Shown here: piece after piece, positions 1 through 8,126 of the stretch | How the letters are laid out: each line of letters starts with the position of its first letter | How positions within the stretch are numbered: position 1 is the stretch's first letter | Assembly (NCBI GenBank): GCA_028284415.1 | Contig: JANQRU010000001.1 | Location: 744,001 to 808,000, forward strand | Direction: 5' to 3' | Length of the DNA stretch: 64,000 nucleotides | Origin: Pyrinomonadaceae bacterium | GTDB lineage: Bacteria; Acidobacteriota; Blastocatellia; Pyrinomonadales; Pyrinomonadaceae | Position numbers and translations under genes: made by a program | The notes under the pieces: generated by a model | What the model was told of the DNA's origin: nothing | The model's database searches: none | Seen by the model: the letters and a program-made list of their open reading frames with translations, nothing else

Positions 1-446
1 TAACTTTTGGCTAATAAACGTCTGTGGTAATTTATCTGACCTAAGTGGTAATTCAAATGAGAAAGCATATAAGCAATGATCGTCGCTGTTTTTCTTTCCT
101 CACCACCAAATTCTTCGGGATAGTCTCTATGAAAATCTTCGTCTGACATATTATCAAAAACCTTCTTCAAAACCCCGATACAATTTTCTAACTCATTAAT
201 GATTTCATTGCGTGAAACATTTTTATCGGCAAACTCATTATCTCTTTCTCTAACATAACCAGTATTACCTAAAACTGCCCCGAAAAAATGATTTAAGTTC
301 CCGACAAGGTGAAGAGCTAAATTCCCGGCAGAATTTGGGATTTTTTCATTCACAATCCATAAATCTTCTTCATTTTCGTACTGCTTAATTTCTGCAATGA
401 CTTTTTGTAAATCTAAAGCATAGACTTGAAAAAATGCCTCATTCAT
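1..446 (-). CDS. DinB-like (DUF1572-type) protein, cut at or just before its stop
   Basis: Reading leftward from ATG at 446, 148 codons are open and the window ends inside the next codon (TA_, possibly the stop). The protein starts MNEAFFQVYALDLQ and ends HLGQINYHRRLLAKS. It is all-helical, with histidines in LALHLVGNLNHFFG and in SHLNYHLGQINYH, as in the metal-binding DinB/YfiT four-helix-bundle superfamily; DUF1572 is my best family guess. Members are often annotated as damage-induced or thiol-transferase-like, but the activity here is unknown. Its ATG directly follows the accD stop (TAAATG), so it is almost certainly translated from the accD message. The family call is moderate and the gene call is strong. 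Confidence 0.72.
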   Translation of the reverse strand, partial: MNEAFFQVYALDLQKVIAEIKQYENEEDLWIVNEKIPNSAGNLALHLVGNLNHFFGAVLGNTGYVRERDNEFADKNVSRNEIINELENCIGVLKKVFDNMSDEDFHRDYPEEFGGEERKTATIIAYMLSHLNYHLGQINYHRRLLAKS

Positions 447-1307
447 TTACTCAATTTCCTCATTCATCATAAAATCCAAAAGACGAATGATAGTATCTCT
501 CATTTCCCTTCTGTCAACGACCATATCTATCATTCCATGCTCTAATAAAAACTCAGAACGTTGAAACCCCTTGGGCAATTTTTGACGGATTGTTTGTTCT
601 ATAACTCTCGGTCCGGCAAAACCGATTAGGGCTTTTGGTTCACCGATATTTATATCTCCAAGCATTGCAAAGCTTGCCGTGACGCCTCCGGTGGTTGGAT
701 CTGTCAATACTGAGATAAAAGGTAAATTGGCTTCGTGAAGTTGAGCAAGTGCTGCAGAAATTTTTGCCATTTGCATTAGAGATAAGGTTCCCTCTTGCAT
801 ACGTGCTCCACCAGAGGCTGAGAAAATCACGACTGCCCCACGAGTTTTGATGGCTCGCTCAATCAATCGAGTGATTTTTTCCCCAACAGCTGACCCCATA
901 GAACCGCCGATAAACGACATATCCATCGCCCCGGCATAAACTTTATGTCCACCTACTTTTCCCTTGCCGGAAACTATTGCTTCAGGAAGACCGGATTTTT
1001 CTTGGGCGATTTTGATTCTGTCTTTGTAAGGCTTTGAATCAACAAATTCTAATGGATCACCTGAGACGACTTCTTCATCGAGCTTCTCATATGTGCCATC
1101 ATCAAAAAGACTATCTAAGCGCGTGCGTGCACCTATACGGAAGTGATAGTCACAATGAATACAAACTTGTAAGGATTCCTGTAGTTCCCTTTTGTAAAGT
1201 GCTGCTTCGCATTCAACACACTTAACAAAGATACCTTCAGTTTTTACCGTCTGTTCTTCTTCAGAGTGCTCTTCAATTTTAGGTTTATTTCTACGAAACC
1301 AAGCCAT
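447..1307 (-). CDS. accD: acetyl-CoA carboxylase carboxyltransferase subunit beta
   Basis: This is the 286-residue beta subunit of the carboxyltransferase that moves CO2 from biotin-BCCP to acetyl-CoA, the committed step of fatty acid synthesis in the cytoplasm. The N-terminal zinc ribbon is intact (C30, C33, C49, C52), followed by the crotonase-like core with FSASGGARMQEG and the glycine-rich DPTTGGVTASFAMLGD. Length is typical. The partner alpha subunit is not in the window. The gene is followed without a gap by the DinB-like gene. The short plus-strand reading frames inside it are shadows. Confidence 0.97.
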   Translation of the reverse strand: MAWFRRNKPKIEEHSEEEQTVKTEGIFVKCVECEAALYKRELQESLQVCIHCDYHFRIGARTRLDSLFDDGTYEKLDEEVVSGDPLEFVDSKPYKDRIKIAQEKSGLPEAIVSGKGKVGGHKVYAGAMDMSFIGGSMGSAVGEKITRLIERAIKTRGAVVIFSASGGARMQEGTLSLMQMAKISAALAQLHEANLPFISVLTDPTTGGVTASFAMLGDINIGEPKALIGFAGPRVIEQTIRQKLPKGFQRSEFLLEHGMIDMVVDRREMRDTIIRLLDFMMNEEIE

Positions 1308-1439
1308 AAATTTTGTATTTGAATTTTATGTTAATTATTACGATAGTTCACAAGATTAGCACAAGGGGGTTATGCGGAAAAGTTAAAACTTATCTAATTT
1401 ATTATCTTGAAAAATAATTTTTGTGGGTAAACCAAAAAT

Positions 1440-2201
1440 TCAGATTAAAATATCAAGCATTTCTTGATGAATAAAACCATTGCTGGCACAAATTGGCGGT
1501 TTGTAGATGCTATATTCCGAGCCATCATAATATGAAACCTGTCCACCTGCTTCTGTAACTAACAAAACGCCTGCGGCAACATCCCAAGGATTTAAGCCTT
1601 CTTCCCAAAACCCATCGAATCTTCCGCAAGCAACATACGCCAGATCAATAGCTGCCGAACCATCTCTTCTAACAGCTCTAGACCCCAAAAGCATTTTAGT
1701 AAAGTTTGAGGCAAAATTTTCTCTTAAAGATATATCGTATGGAAAACCTGTGACTAATAACGAATCCATTAAAACATCTGTTTTAGAAACACTTATGGGC
1801 TTACCATTTAAGCTTGCTCCCTGACCTTTTTCAGCTGAAAAAAGCTCGTCTCTGGTTGGATCAAAAGTTACTCCAATTACAATTTCTTCTTCATGTTCTA
1901 AAGCTATCGTTACACAAAAACAAGGATAACCATGAGCATAGTTTGTAGTTCCATCAAGCGGATCAATTATCCATTTCCATTTACTTTCGCCATCCAAAAT
2001 AGCCTCGCCTGATTCTTCAGCAAGAATAGAATGTTTTGGGTAATAAGATTTTATTTTCTCAACGATCAATTTTTCTGAAGCAAGATCGGCTTCGGTTACG
2101 AGGTTAATCTCACCTTTTTTATGTATATCTATATCCCGACCAAATTTTTCGAGTAATATCTGCCCTGCTTCGCGTGCAGTTTCGATTGCAAAATTTAACA
2201 T
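1440..2201 (-). CDS. suhB: inositol monophosphatase family protein (SuhB-like)
   Basis: A 253-residue Mg2+-dependent sugar or inositol phosphatase. The family signatures are present: AEESGE (residues 61-66), the metal-binding IIDPLDGTTNYAHG (79-91) and the C-terminal NPWDVAAGVLLVTEAGG. Length matches SuhB/IMPase (250-270). Substrate cannot be decided from sequence: inositol-1-phosphate, fructose-1,6-bisphosphate or 3'-phosphoadenosine phosphate are all possible in this superfamily. It lies 132 bp upstream of accD with no obvious terminator between them. No SuhB-specific rRNA-maturation role can be claimed. Confidence 0.9.
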   Translation of the reverse strand: MLNFAIETAREAGQILLEKFGRDIDIHKKGEINLVTEADLASEKLIVEKIKSYYPKHSILAEESGEAILDGESKWKWIIDPLDGTTNYAHGYPCFCVTIALEHEEEIVIGVTFDPTRDELFSAEKGQGASLNGKPISVSKTDVLMDSLLVTGFPYDISLRENFASNFTKMLLGSRAVRRDGSAAIDLAYVACGRFDGFWEEGLNPWDVAAGVLLVTEAGGQVSYYDGSEYSIYKPPICASNGFIHQEMLDILI

Positions 2202-2219
2202 ATCTTTAAAACTAAAAGT

Positions 2220-2259
2220 GGATTGACAAGCTGTTATCTTAAAGAAACTTTGCCAATCC
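2220..2259 (-). terminator. hairpin between the secreted-protein gene and suhB
   Basis: GGATTG (2220-2225) pairs with CAATCC (2254-2259). Read on the minus strand the hairpin is followed by CACTTTTAGT, a weak U-tract. It lies just after the stop of the gene at 2285, so a leaky terminator is the simplest reading. Confidence 0.45.
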
Positions 2260-2284
2260 GTCTATTTGTAAAATCTGAATAAAA

Positions 2285-2743
2285 TTATTTTCTGAAATAA
2301 ATATCAATATAATCCACAATCTTTTCACAAGGATTATTCATTTCCTGTAAACGCCAATATTTACGCTTACCCTTTATCAAAAAAGTCATATCGCCTTCAC
2401 GTACGCAGGGTTCTCCTTCATTGTTGTAACTTACATGCGTAATTATTTTTCCACGAAACTTAAAATTATATCTATTTACTTCGGTTATAATTCCATCTAT
2501 TTTCAAATAATCATCGTTCTTTCTCCCTTTTTGCGTGCCCTTTAGATAAAGAACTCCTTTTCTTTGTCTGACATAAGCTCGACCTAGATAATTCCAGCTT
2601 ATCCATTGTAAAGATAGAAAATGTCTTCCGATAAGTTTTCGTTTAGCATATTGGCTATTTATAGTTGTTTTTGGTTGAGCAAAAACTGTAAATCCAAACG
2701 CAACAAGGATCAATAAATTTGAAATAATTATTTTTTTTATCAT
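2285..2743 (-). CDS. secreted protein of unknown function
   Basis: 152 residues. The N-terminus has two lysines, a hydrophobic stretch and FAQ, so a type I signal peptide cleaved near residue 22 is likely. The mature part is basic and beta-rich, with two cysteines (EPCVREGD and NNPCEKIVD) that could form a disulfide. I recognise no family. It sits alone between the esterase and the suhB-like gene, all on the minus strand. Codon use resembles the neighbours, so there is no sign of recent transfer. Confidence 0.75.
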   Translation of the reverse strand: MIKKIIISNLLILVAFGFTVFAQPKTTINSQYAKRKLIGRHFLSLQWISWNYLGRAYVRQRKGVLYLKGTQKGRKNDDYLKIDGIITEVNRYNFKFRGKIITHVSYNNEGEPCVREGDMTFLIKGKRKYWRLQEMNNPCEKIVDYIDIYFRK

Positions 2744-2792
2744 TATTTACCTCCAATTATTGAACGCAAAGACAAGAAAGTTTTTGCCCTAA

Positions 2793-3689
2793 TCACTTGG
2801 TAAATTTACTACTTAACTCTAAAAACTCAACAATTTGCTTATCCCAGAATTTCCAATTGTGAACACCCGGTAAAAAACGAACTTCATGCGGGATTTTCTT
2901 TTTGAATAAAAGCTCAGCAAATTTTCGATTATCACCGATCAAAAAATCTTGATTTCCGCAGTCCATATAAATAAAAGGCAAATCCTTTGTTTGTTCAGAA
3001 GATTTTCCTTCAACTAATTTGTATAGATCATTTGCCTTTCTGTTTTCGCTATCCATTCCTCCAAATGCAGATTTTAAAGAATCATGAATTACTTTATTGT
3101 TTTTTACTACAAACAAAGGAATTTGAGCTGCACCTAAAGCACCGCTAAATGAGCCAGCCAAAATAAACTTCTCTGGATATTTAACTCCAAACTTCAAAGC
3201 TCCAAAACCGCCCATAGATAGTCCTGCAATAATGCGACTCTGCCGGTCTTTTTTTGCTCTAAATTTATTTTCAATTTCAGGTATAAGCTCTTTTACTATA
3301 TAGCTTTCGTATTTATGGTTTTGAACTTCTTGACTATCTGTGTACCAACCATTATTGCCTTCAGGCATAACAATTATGAATCCATATTTAGAAGAATGTT
3401 CAACGAGTTCTGTATTATTACTCCAATCAGTATTTTTCCCAGTCAATCCGTGTAAAAGGTAAATAACAGGATAAGACTTTGTTTTATTCGTATCTGTGTC
3501 ATATCCAATCGGAGTCAATACCCGATATGGCATCTCACGCCCCATGAGGCTTGAGTTCAACTTCAAATTCAGGAGCCTTTTTGAGTTCTTGGAAGCTTCT
3601 GATTTTTGTCCTAAAACCGACGAAGATAGCGAAACAAATAAGATCAGTGAGATTAATCCAACTATGAAATTTTGCTTTACAATTTTCAT
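2793..3689 (-). CDS. secreted alpha/beta-hydrolase esterase (esterase D / feruloyl-esterase-like)
   Basis: I chose the ATG at 3689, giving 298 residues. A longer frame reaches 3731 but overlaps the upstream zinc-ribbon gene and puts 14 residues before the signal peptide (MKIVKQNFIVGLISLILF...VLGQ). The fold is an esterase D/Fes-like serine hydrolase: VIYLLHGLTGKNTDW provides the oxyanion region, GLSMGG is the nucleophile elbow, and GVHNW holds the likely catalytic histidine. Substrates in this family include acyl-sugars and S-formylglutathione; the signal peptide argues for an extracytoplasmic ester. A related esterase domain is fused to the glucoamylase at 20210-23662. Confidence 0.85.
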   Translation of the reverse strand: MKIVKQNFIVGLISLILFVSLSSSVLGQKSEASKNSKRLLNLKLNSSLMGREMPYRVLTPIGYDTDTNKTKSYPVIYLLHGLTGKNTDWSNNTELVEHSSKYGFIIVMPEGNNGWYTDSQEVQNHKYESYIVKELIPEIENKFRAKKDRQSRIIAGLSMGGFGALKFGVKYPEKFILAGSFSGALGAAQIPLFVVKNNKVIHDSLKSAFGGMDSENRKANDLYKLVEGKSSEQTKDLPFIYMDCGNQDFLIGDNRKFAELLFKKKIPHEVRFLPGVHNWKFWDKQIVEFLELSSKFTK

Positions 3690-3706
3690 ATATTTAGTGT
3701 ATTCAC

Positions 3707-3994
3707 TTAACCAAAAAATCTCTTTAACCAACCGCTATCTTCTTCACTATCAACTACCTGTGCCAATTCTCCAGCATCCAGCCACACGCCGGAACATTTA
3801 TCACAAACGTCTATAGTTACATTTTCATATTCAGTTTCTAGAAGGTGTCCATCGCATTTTGGGCAATCCAATTTTATGTCAACCATCTTTTCGGATTCCA
3901 TTTTAGCTTTCATTTTATCTATGAGTTCTTGCTCTTTGCGACGAAAATACTCATTTTCCAAAGCTTGTCCACGTTCTTGTAATTTATCTGACAT
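3707..3994 (-). CDS. TFIIB-type zinc-ribbon protein
   Basis: 95 residues: an N-terminal charged coiled-coil-like segment (about 1-38) followed by a zf-TFIIB zinc ribbon with LDCPKCDGHLLE and VDVCDKCSGVWLDAGEL-like signatures (CPKC and CDKC pairs) and a short C-terminal tail ending in WLKRFFG. Such small proteins are common in bacteria and have no established role. It is transcribed divergently from tadA and is followed 17 bp later by the esterase start. Confidence 0.85.
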   Translation of the reverse strand: MSDKLQERGQALENEYFRRKEQELIDKMKAKMESEKMVDIKLDCPKCDGHLLETEYENVTIDVCDKCSGVWLDAGELAQVVDSEEDSGWLKRFFG

Positions 3995-4113
3995 TAAAAA
4001 AATCTCCTGTATTTTGTTTTTTTACTCTTGAACAAAAAATAACAAACTCTAAGTTCAGATTCAAAGCAACAGATTTATATTAGATAGACGAAAGTTGTTG
4101 TGTTCAATTCAGC

Positions 4114-4142
4114 TTGACACATTTGTTTTGGAAACCTATATT
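4114..4142 (+). promoter_or_regulatory. sigma70-type promoter for tadA
   Basis: TTGACA at 4114-4119, a 17-bp spacer and TATATT at 4137-4142. This is a near-consensus promoter in the divergent gap, 35 bp upstream of the tadA ATG. It may also drive the two tRNA-Ser genes behind tadA. Confidence 0.75.
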
Positions 4143-4176
4143 TTTTGTTTGCGTATTTCATCGTTAATCATACAAT

Positions 4177-4635
4177 GTGATGCAAAAAACTGATGAAAAC
4201 TTTATGGCTGTAGCTATTGATTCTGCTACCAAAGCCAGAGATTTAGATGAAGTTCCGATCGGGGCTTGTGTAGTTGATAATTCAGGCGAAATTTTAGCAA
4301 CCGGATTTAATAAAACTATTTATCATAATGATCCGACAGCACATGCGGAAATTGTTGCTGTAAGAAAAGCTTGTCAGTTAATCAAAAATTATAGATTAAC
4401 CGGGACAACTCTTTATACAACAATCGAACCATGTATAATGTGTGCAGGAGCTTTGATAAACGCTCGAATCAAAAGGCTTGTCTTTGGAGCGGAAGATAAA
4501 AGATTCGGAGCAGCTGGTTCTTTATTTCAGCTTTGTAACAATAGTTCTTTAAATCACCGAATTGAAATTACGTCAGGTGTGTTAGAGAATGAATGCAGAG
4601 ATTTAATGCAAGATTTTTTTCGTGCTAGACGATAA
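4177..4635 (+). CDS. tadA: tRNA-specific adenosine-34 deaminase
   Basis: 152 residues. It deaminates A34 to inosine in the anticodon of tRNA-Arg(ACG). The zinc site and proton shuttle are complete: H56-A-E58 and PC86xxC89, in TAHAEIVAV and TTIEPCIMCAGALINARIKRLVFGAED. The FGAEDKRFGAAGSLFQL region favours TadA over guanine deaminase. Length is standard. A strong promoter precedes it and two tRNA genes follow 25 bp after its stop, so deaminase and tRNAs may share a transcript. Confidence 0.93.
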   Translation: MMQKTDENFMAVAIDSATKARDLDEVPIGACVVDNSGEILATGFNKTIYHNDPTAHAEIVAVRKACQLIKNYRLTGTTLYTTIEPCIMCAGALINARIKRLVFGAEDKRFGAAGSLFQLCNNSSLNHRIEITSGVLENECRDLMQDFFRARR

Positions 4636-4660
4636 TCAGCAGTTGTGCGTTAAAGTTTCT

Positions 4661-4749
<89 letters not shown>

Positions 4750-4791
4750 TCTAAAAAAAGATATTTGATTTTTTCAACCAACTTTAAATAA

Positions 4792-4879
4792 GGAAAGGTG
4801 CAGGAGTGGCTGAACTGGCAGCATTGGAAATGCTGTGTACTCTAACCGGGTACCGTGGGTTCGAATCCCACCCTTTCCG
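4792..4879 (+). tRNA. tRNA-Ser(GGA)
   Basis: 88 nt. The acceptor GGAAAGG pairs with CCTTTCC (4872-4878), with discriminator G. Anticodon stem CAGCA/TGCTG closes the loop TTGGAAA, so the anticodon is GGA. It has a class II variable arm, and its last 25 or so bases match the preceding tRNA-Ser almost exactly. No CCA is encoded. Confidence 0.97.
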
Positions 4880-4884
4880 TTTAC

Positions 4885-4926
4885 AACCCTGTAAATTATA
4901 GTAAAGCTTGATTTACAGGGTTTTTG
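4885..4926 (+). terminator. intrinsic terminator after the tRNA-Ser pair
   Basis: A perfect 12-bp stem (4885-4896 with 4911-4922), loop of 14, and a T-run overlapping the right arm. It closes the tadA-tRNA unit. Confidence 0.85.
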
Positions 4927-4941
4927 CTATCACGAATAAAT

Positions 4942-5619
4942 ATGAACTATAAAATAATACAAGATGAAAAACTCTTAGAAGATTTTATTGAGTGGCTTCC
5001 TGATTTAGAAAACAATGAGATTTTTTATCTTTCACTTATGGCACGGAATAAATATGCCGAAGAGCTTAAGTATGCAAAATCGGGAAAATCCTTATTGAAA
5101 AGATTTACTGCTACAAAAGATCGTATTTACAATAAAATTAAACAGCTCGAATGCGAAGTTGGTTCGTATAAATTAAAAGATGTTCCCGCACCCCAAAATT
5201 CGCTCGCACTATATATAAGTATTAATCCCAGAGATATGCTAAAAGCTACTAAAAATGGGCTAATAAAATTTGCTCAGCTAATTACCCAAGAATATAACGG
5301 CTATAATCCGCATCAAGAAATAATGTCAGAGATACAAAAAGCTTACAGTAGAAAAATTTATCTTGATTTTGATTTCGATAACGTTTCAAAAGAAAGTGTT
5401 TTAGAAAAAGTCCGAGACATATTAAATATAGATTGCGTTAGAGTTCTCAACACACATTCGGGATTTCATCTTTTGATAGAAACCTCTAAAATCAAAAGCG
5501 AATACAAAAAAAGTTGGTATCAAAAAGTTTCTTCGATTGAAGGTTGTGATGTAAAAGGAGATAATTTAATTCCCGTTGTCGGATGTACACAAGGAGGTTT
5601 CACACCTTATTTTGACTAG
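4942..5619 (+). CDS. unrecognised protein with primase-like motifs
   Basis: 225 residues from ATG 4942; a start six codons earlier lies in the terminator T-run and is less likely. I do not recognise the family with certainty. Visible: a helical basic N-half, then KIYLDFDFD (138-146), a predicted beta-alpha stretch, NTHSGFHLLIE (170-180) and NLIPVVGCTQGGFTPYF (208-224). An hDhDh strand followed by S-G-x-H on a second strand is the pattern of archaeo-eukaryotic primase (AEP) motifs I and II; motif III is not clear. No helicase or nuclease domain is fused. It stands alone between tRNA-Ser(GGA) and the SRP RNA. The gene is real, the AEP link is a hypothesis. Confidence 0.7.
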   Translation: MNYKIIQDEKLLEDFIEWLPDLENNEIFYLSLMARNKYAEELKYAKSGKSLLKRFTATKDRIYNKIKQLECEVGSYKLKDVPAPQNSLALYISINPRDMLKATKNGLIKFAQLITQEYNGYNPHQEIMSEIQKAYSRKIYLDFDFDNVSKESVLEKVRDILNIDCVRVLNTHSGFHLLIETSKIKSEYKKSWYQKVSSIEGCDVKGDNLIPVVGCTQGGFTPYFD

Positions 5620-5677
5620 ATTTTTGCGGAAAAAAATTAGACACTCAAATAAATAAGTTTAAAGTGATTTTCTTGCT

Positions 5678-5706
5678 TTGAAAAATCTTTGCAAACGTCT
5701 TAATAT
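5678..5706 (+). promoter_or_regulatory. promoter of the SRP RNA
   Basis: TTGAAA (5678-5683), a 17-bp spacer, TAATAT (5701-5706), placing transcription start at about 5713-5714, exactly at the 5' end of the SRP RNA stem. Confidence 0.75.
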
Positions 5707-5713
5707 CAAATTT

Positions 5714-5813
5714 GGCTTCAGGCTCCGCACAAGGTCTGTGTTGTGAACTCCGCTAGGCGAGGAATCGAGCAACGGTAGCAATTACAATCTGTGTTGCGGT
5801 TAAGTCTGAAGCC
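5714..5813 (+). ncRNA. ffs: signal recognition particle RNA, small bacterial (4.5S) type
   Basis: About 100 nt. The terminal helix GGCTTCAG (5714-5721) pairs with CTGAAGCC (5806-5813), and CCGCA with TGCGG inside it. The domain IV core is recognisable: TGTGAACTCCGCTAGG, a GGAA tetraloop closed by GA/TC, then GAGCAACGGTAG. This matches the known consensus (gtgaacccygycagg-ccGGAAgg-gagcaacggta), with the tetraloop-closing pair changed on both sides. It binds Ffh. Position directly before dnaX is common for ffs. The rest of the 305-bp gap holds its promoter and that of dnaX. Confidence 0.9.
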
Positions 5814-5875
5814 TCTATTATTTTTAAATTTGAAAAATAGTTATATTCCCAATTTAACTTTTAGTAATCTCAAGC

Positions 5876-5904
5876 TTGAGGCTCTACATCAAAATAGATA
5901 AAAT
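5876..5904 (+). promoter_or_regulatory. promoter of dnaX
   Basis: TTGAGG (5876-5881), a 17-bp spacer, TAAAAT (5899-5904), 20 bp before the dnaX ATG. The leader would be only about 14 nt, and no strong Shine-Dalgarno is visible in it. Confidence 0.6.
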
Positions 5905-5924
5905 CTAGGCACTCAAAACGAAAA

Positions 5925-7799
5925 ATGTCTTATCAAGTAATTGCAAGAAAATGGCGACCTCAAATATTTGAGGAAGTTATCGGTCAAGAAGCTGTTACGC
6001 GAACTTTGCGTAATGCAATCGAGCATGACCGTTTGCATCACGCATATATTTTTTCGGGTGCAAGAGGCGTGGGGAAAACAACTACAGCAAGACTTTTAGC
6101 TAAAGCTCTTAATTGTCATCAAACAGACACACCTAATGCGACTCCTTGTGATACAAGCTCAGATAATGCTTGTGTTTCCTGCAAAGAAATTGCTGAGAGT
6201 CGTTCGCTTGATGTTTTAGAATTTGATGCAGCATCAAATACTCAAGTCGATAAAATCCGTGAAATAATCATTGAGAATATACAGATTTCCGCCGCACGTG
6301 ACCGCTTCAAAGTTTTTATCATTGATGAGGTGCACATGTTATCAAAATCCTCATTTAATGCACTTTTGAAAACTCTTGAAGAACCACCTGAAAATGTCGT
6401 CTTTATAATGGCTACGACAGAGCTTCATAAAGTTCCTGATACGATCCTTTCACGTGTTCAAGAATTTGAATTTAGAACTATTCCCCTACCGAAGATACTT
6501 AAAAGATTAAAAACTATTGCTCAAGCTGAGCATATAGATATTACTGATGAAGGATTAAAAGAAGTAGCACGTTCAGGCGAAGGTTCAATGCGTGATGCCC
6601 AAAGTAATTTTGATCAAGTCATAAGCTTTTCGGGCGAGAAGATTGATGTAGAAGACGTAATAAATGCTCTTGGAATAGCAAGTGCTGAGAATTTAACCAA
6701 AACAATCCAAGCTATCGCAGATAAAAAACCTCAAGAAGCATTGCAAGTTGTTGATGATTTGATTTCAAGAGGTCAAGATTTGCGTCATTTTTGTACTGAT
6801 CTTCTAACTTTTATCCGTGATCTATTGGTTTATAAAATGGCTGGTGAGGCGGAACATTTACTTGATACGGCAATTTTGAGTTTTGATGATCTGAAAAATC
6901 ATTCTGCACCTTTCCTAGAAGCTGATCTTATACGATTTTTTAACTCACTTGCGGAAACTGAAAGTAAACTTAGAGATGCTACCGAACCGAGATACTTACT
7001 TGAAATTGGTTTATTAAAACTAATTGAAATGAGAAGAGTTCAACCAATCGAACAGATTCTTGAGCGTCTTTCAACTTTAGAACAATCCTTAAATGCCAAC
7101 GAACAAACTCCTGCTTCTAAATTAGAACCTCAGACTCAATCGAGTAAGACGGAAGAAAAAAAAACTTTAGTTTCTGACAATCCTCCTGCGGACACCCCTT
7201 TTCCAGTAAAAGACAGGAATATACCTTTAGAAAATACTGAAAGCCCTGCACCGGAGAAAGCAGAGTCCAAGCATTTTGAAAATGGTAAAACTTCTAATGT
7301 TAATGATCTAGAGGAAAATGGGCATAAAGAAAAACCTATTGAAAAAAAGGTTAAGAAAAAACCTTCTATCATTGATATTGATGCGATGCCGGTAAAGCTT
7401 GAGCCGATTGATTCAGAAGAGCTTGAGCATATTGATGATAAATGGCTGGATAATGCGTTTGAGCGTGTTTTATTGAAAGAGGGTGATAATCTAAAAATCA
7501 TCCAAAATGCCGAATCAATCATACAAGAACTTTTTGCTAACAATGAATCTAACTTTGCTGCCTCAAATACCAATTCCAAACCACAAACAAACGGTACAGC
7601 AACTACTCCAGCCAAAGAAAACAGAGCCTTAAAGATAGTTTCTGAAATGCAAGAAGTTGAGGAAATAGACGAAACTATTCCTGAATTACCCGAAAATCCA
7701 ACCCAAGAAGACCTCTGGAATTTTGCCCAAAACCACCCAAGAGTTAAAAAAGCACTGCGTGTATTCAGAGGAAAACTTGTAAACGTTAAAAAAGAATAA
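5925..7799 (+). CDS. dnaX: DNA polymerase III subunit tau (and probably gamma)
   Basis: 624 residues. AAA+ clamp-loader ATPase: Walker A GARGVGKT (45-52), the zinc module with C64, C75, C83 and C86, Walker B IIDEVHML (132-139) and sensor region TTELHKVPDTILSR. Domain III ends near residue 370, followed by a charged, low-complexity linker (about 385-480) and a C-terminal tau region. Within the linker, codons 473-475 form an A AAA AAG heptamer with a -1 frame stop two codons later, so a truncated gamma form of 476 residues is plausible. The long minus-strand reading frame inside (7136-7615) is a shadow. Confidence 0.96.
   Translation: MSYQVIARKWRPQIFEEVIGQEAVTRTLRNAIEHDRLHHAYIFSGARGVGKTTTARLLAKALNCHQTDTPNATPCDTSSDNACVSCKEIAESRSLDVLEFDAASNTQVDKIREIIIENIQISAARDRFKVFIIDEVHMLSKSSFNALLKTLEEPPENVVFIMATTELHKVPDTILSRVQEFEFRTIPLPKILKRLKTIAQAEHIDITDEGLKEVARSGEGSMRDAQSNFDQVISFSGEKIDVEDVINALGIASAENLTKTIQAIADKKPQEALQVVDDLISRGQDLRHFCTDLLTFIRDLLVYKMAGEAEHLLDTAILSFDDLKNHSAPFLEADLIRFFNSLAETESKLRDATEPRYLLEIGLLKLIEMRRVQPIEQILERLSTLEQSLNANEQTPASKLEPQTQSSKTEEKKTLVSDNPPADTPFPVKDRNIPLENTESPAPEKAESKHFENGKTSNVNDLEENGHKEKPIEKKVKKKPSIIDIDAMPVKLEPIDSEELEHIDDKWLDNAFERVLLKEGDNLKIIQNAESIIQELFANNESNFAASNTNSKPQTNGTATTPAKENRALKIVSEMQEVEEIDETIPELPENPTQEDLWNFAQNHPRVKKALRVFRGKLVNVKKE
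7343..7354 (+). promoter_or_regulatory. candidate programmed -1 frameshift site in dnaX
   Basis: The heptamer AAAAAAG at 7343-7349 sits in the frame A AAA AAG, the same as the E. coli dnaX slip site. After a -1 shift the next codons are GGT TAA (stop 7352-7354). AAGGTT and AACCTT on either side of AAGAAAA can form a small hairpin overlapping the site. Confidence 0.5.
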
Positions 7800-7870
7800 T
7801 TTTTTGCAAAAAAACTAATATTTTTTGGGTATTTTGGGGAACTTAATTATTTACCTCTGCGTATAAATAA

Positions 7871-8101
7871 GTGGAGGTTAAAAAATCAGAAATGCGTGAA
7901 CCTATTATTGCAGGAATATTGAGTTTATTAATTCCCGGTTTGGGACAAATTTACAATGGAAGAATTGTTATCGGCTTAGTTTGGCTGATTTTGACAGGCT
8001 TTTCTTGGATCGGCTCAGCAGGTTTGCTCGGTTGGGTTGTCCATTTGATCGCAGCTTGGTGTGCTTACAGCTATGCAAAAGATAATCCAATAAGAGAATA
8101 A
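7871..8101 (+). CDS. small TM2-like membrane protein
   Basis: 76 residues, or 69 if the second ATG (7892, MREPIIAG) is used; the first start is a GTG. Two membrane segments: PIIAGILSLLIPGLGQIYNGR (with the SLLIPGLGQIYNG signature of TM2/DUF5683-like proteins) and VWLILTGFSWIGSAGLLGWVVHLIAAWCAYSYA. Function unknown. It lies between dnaX and psd and is closed by its own terminator. Confidence 0.82.
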   Translation: MEVKKSEMREPIIAGILSLLIPGLGQIYNGRIVIGLVWLILTGFSWIGSAGLLGWVVHLIAAWCAYSYAKDNPIRE

Positions 8102-8126
8102 ATTCTCCTCTTTCACATCCTCCTTT

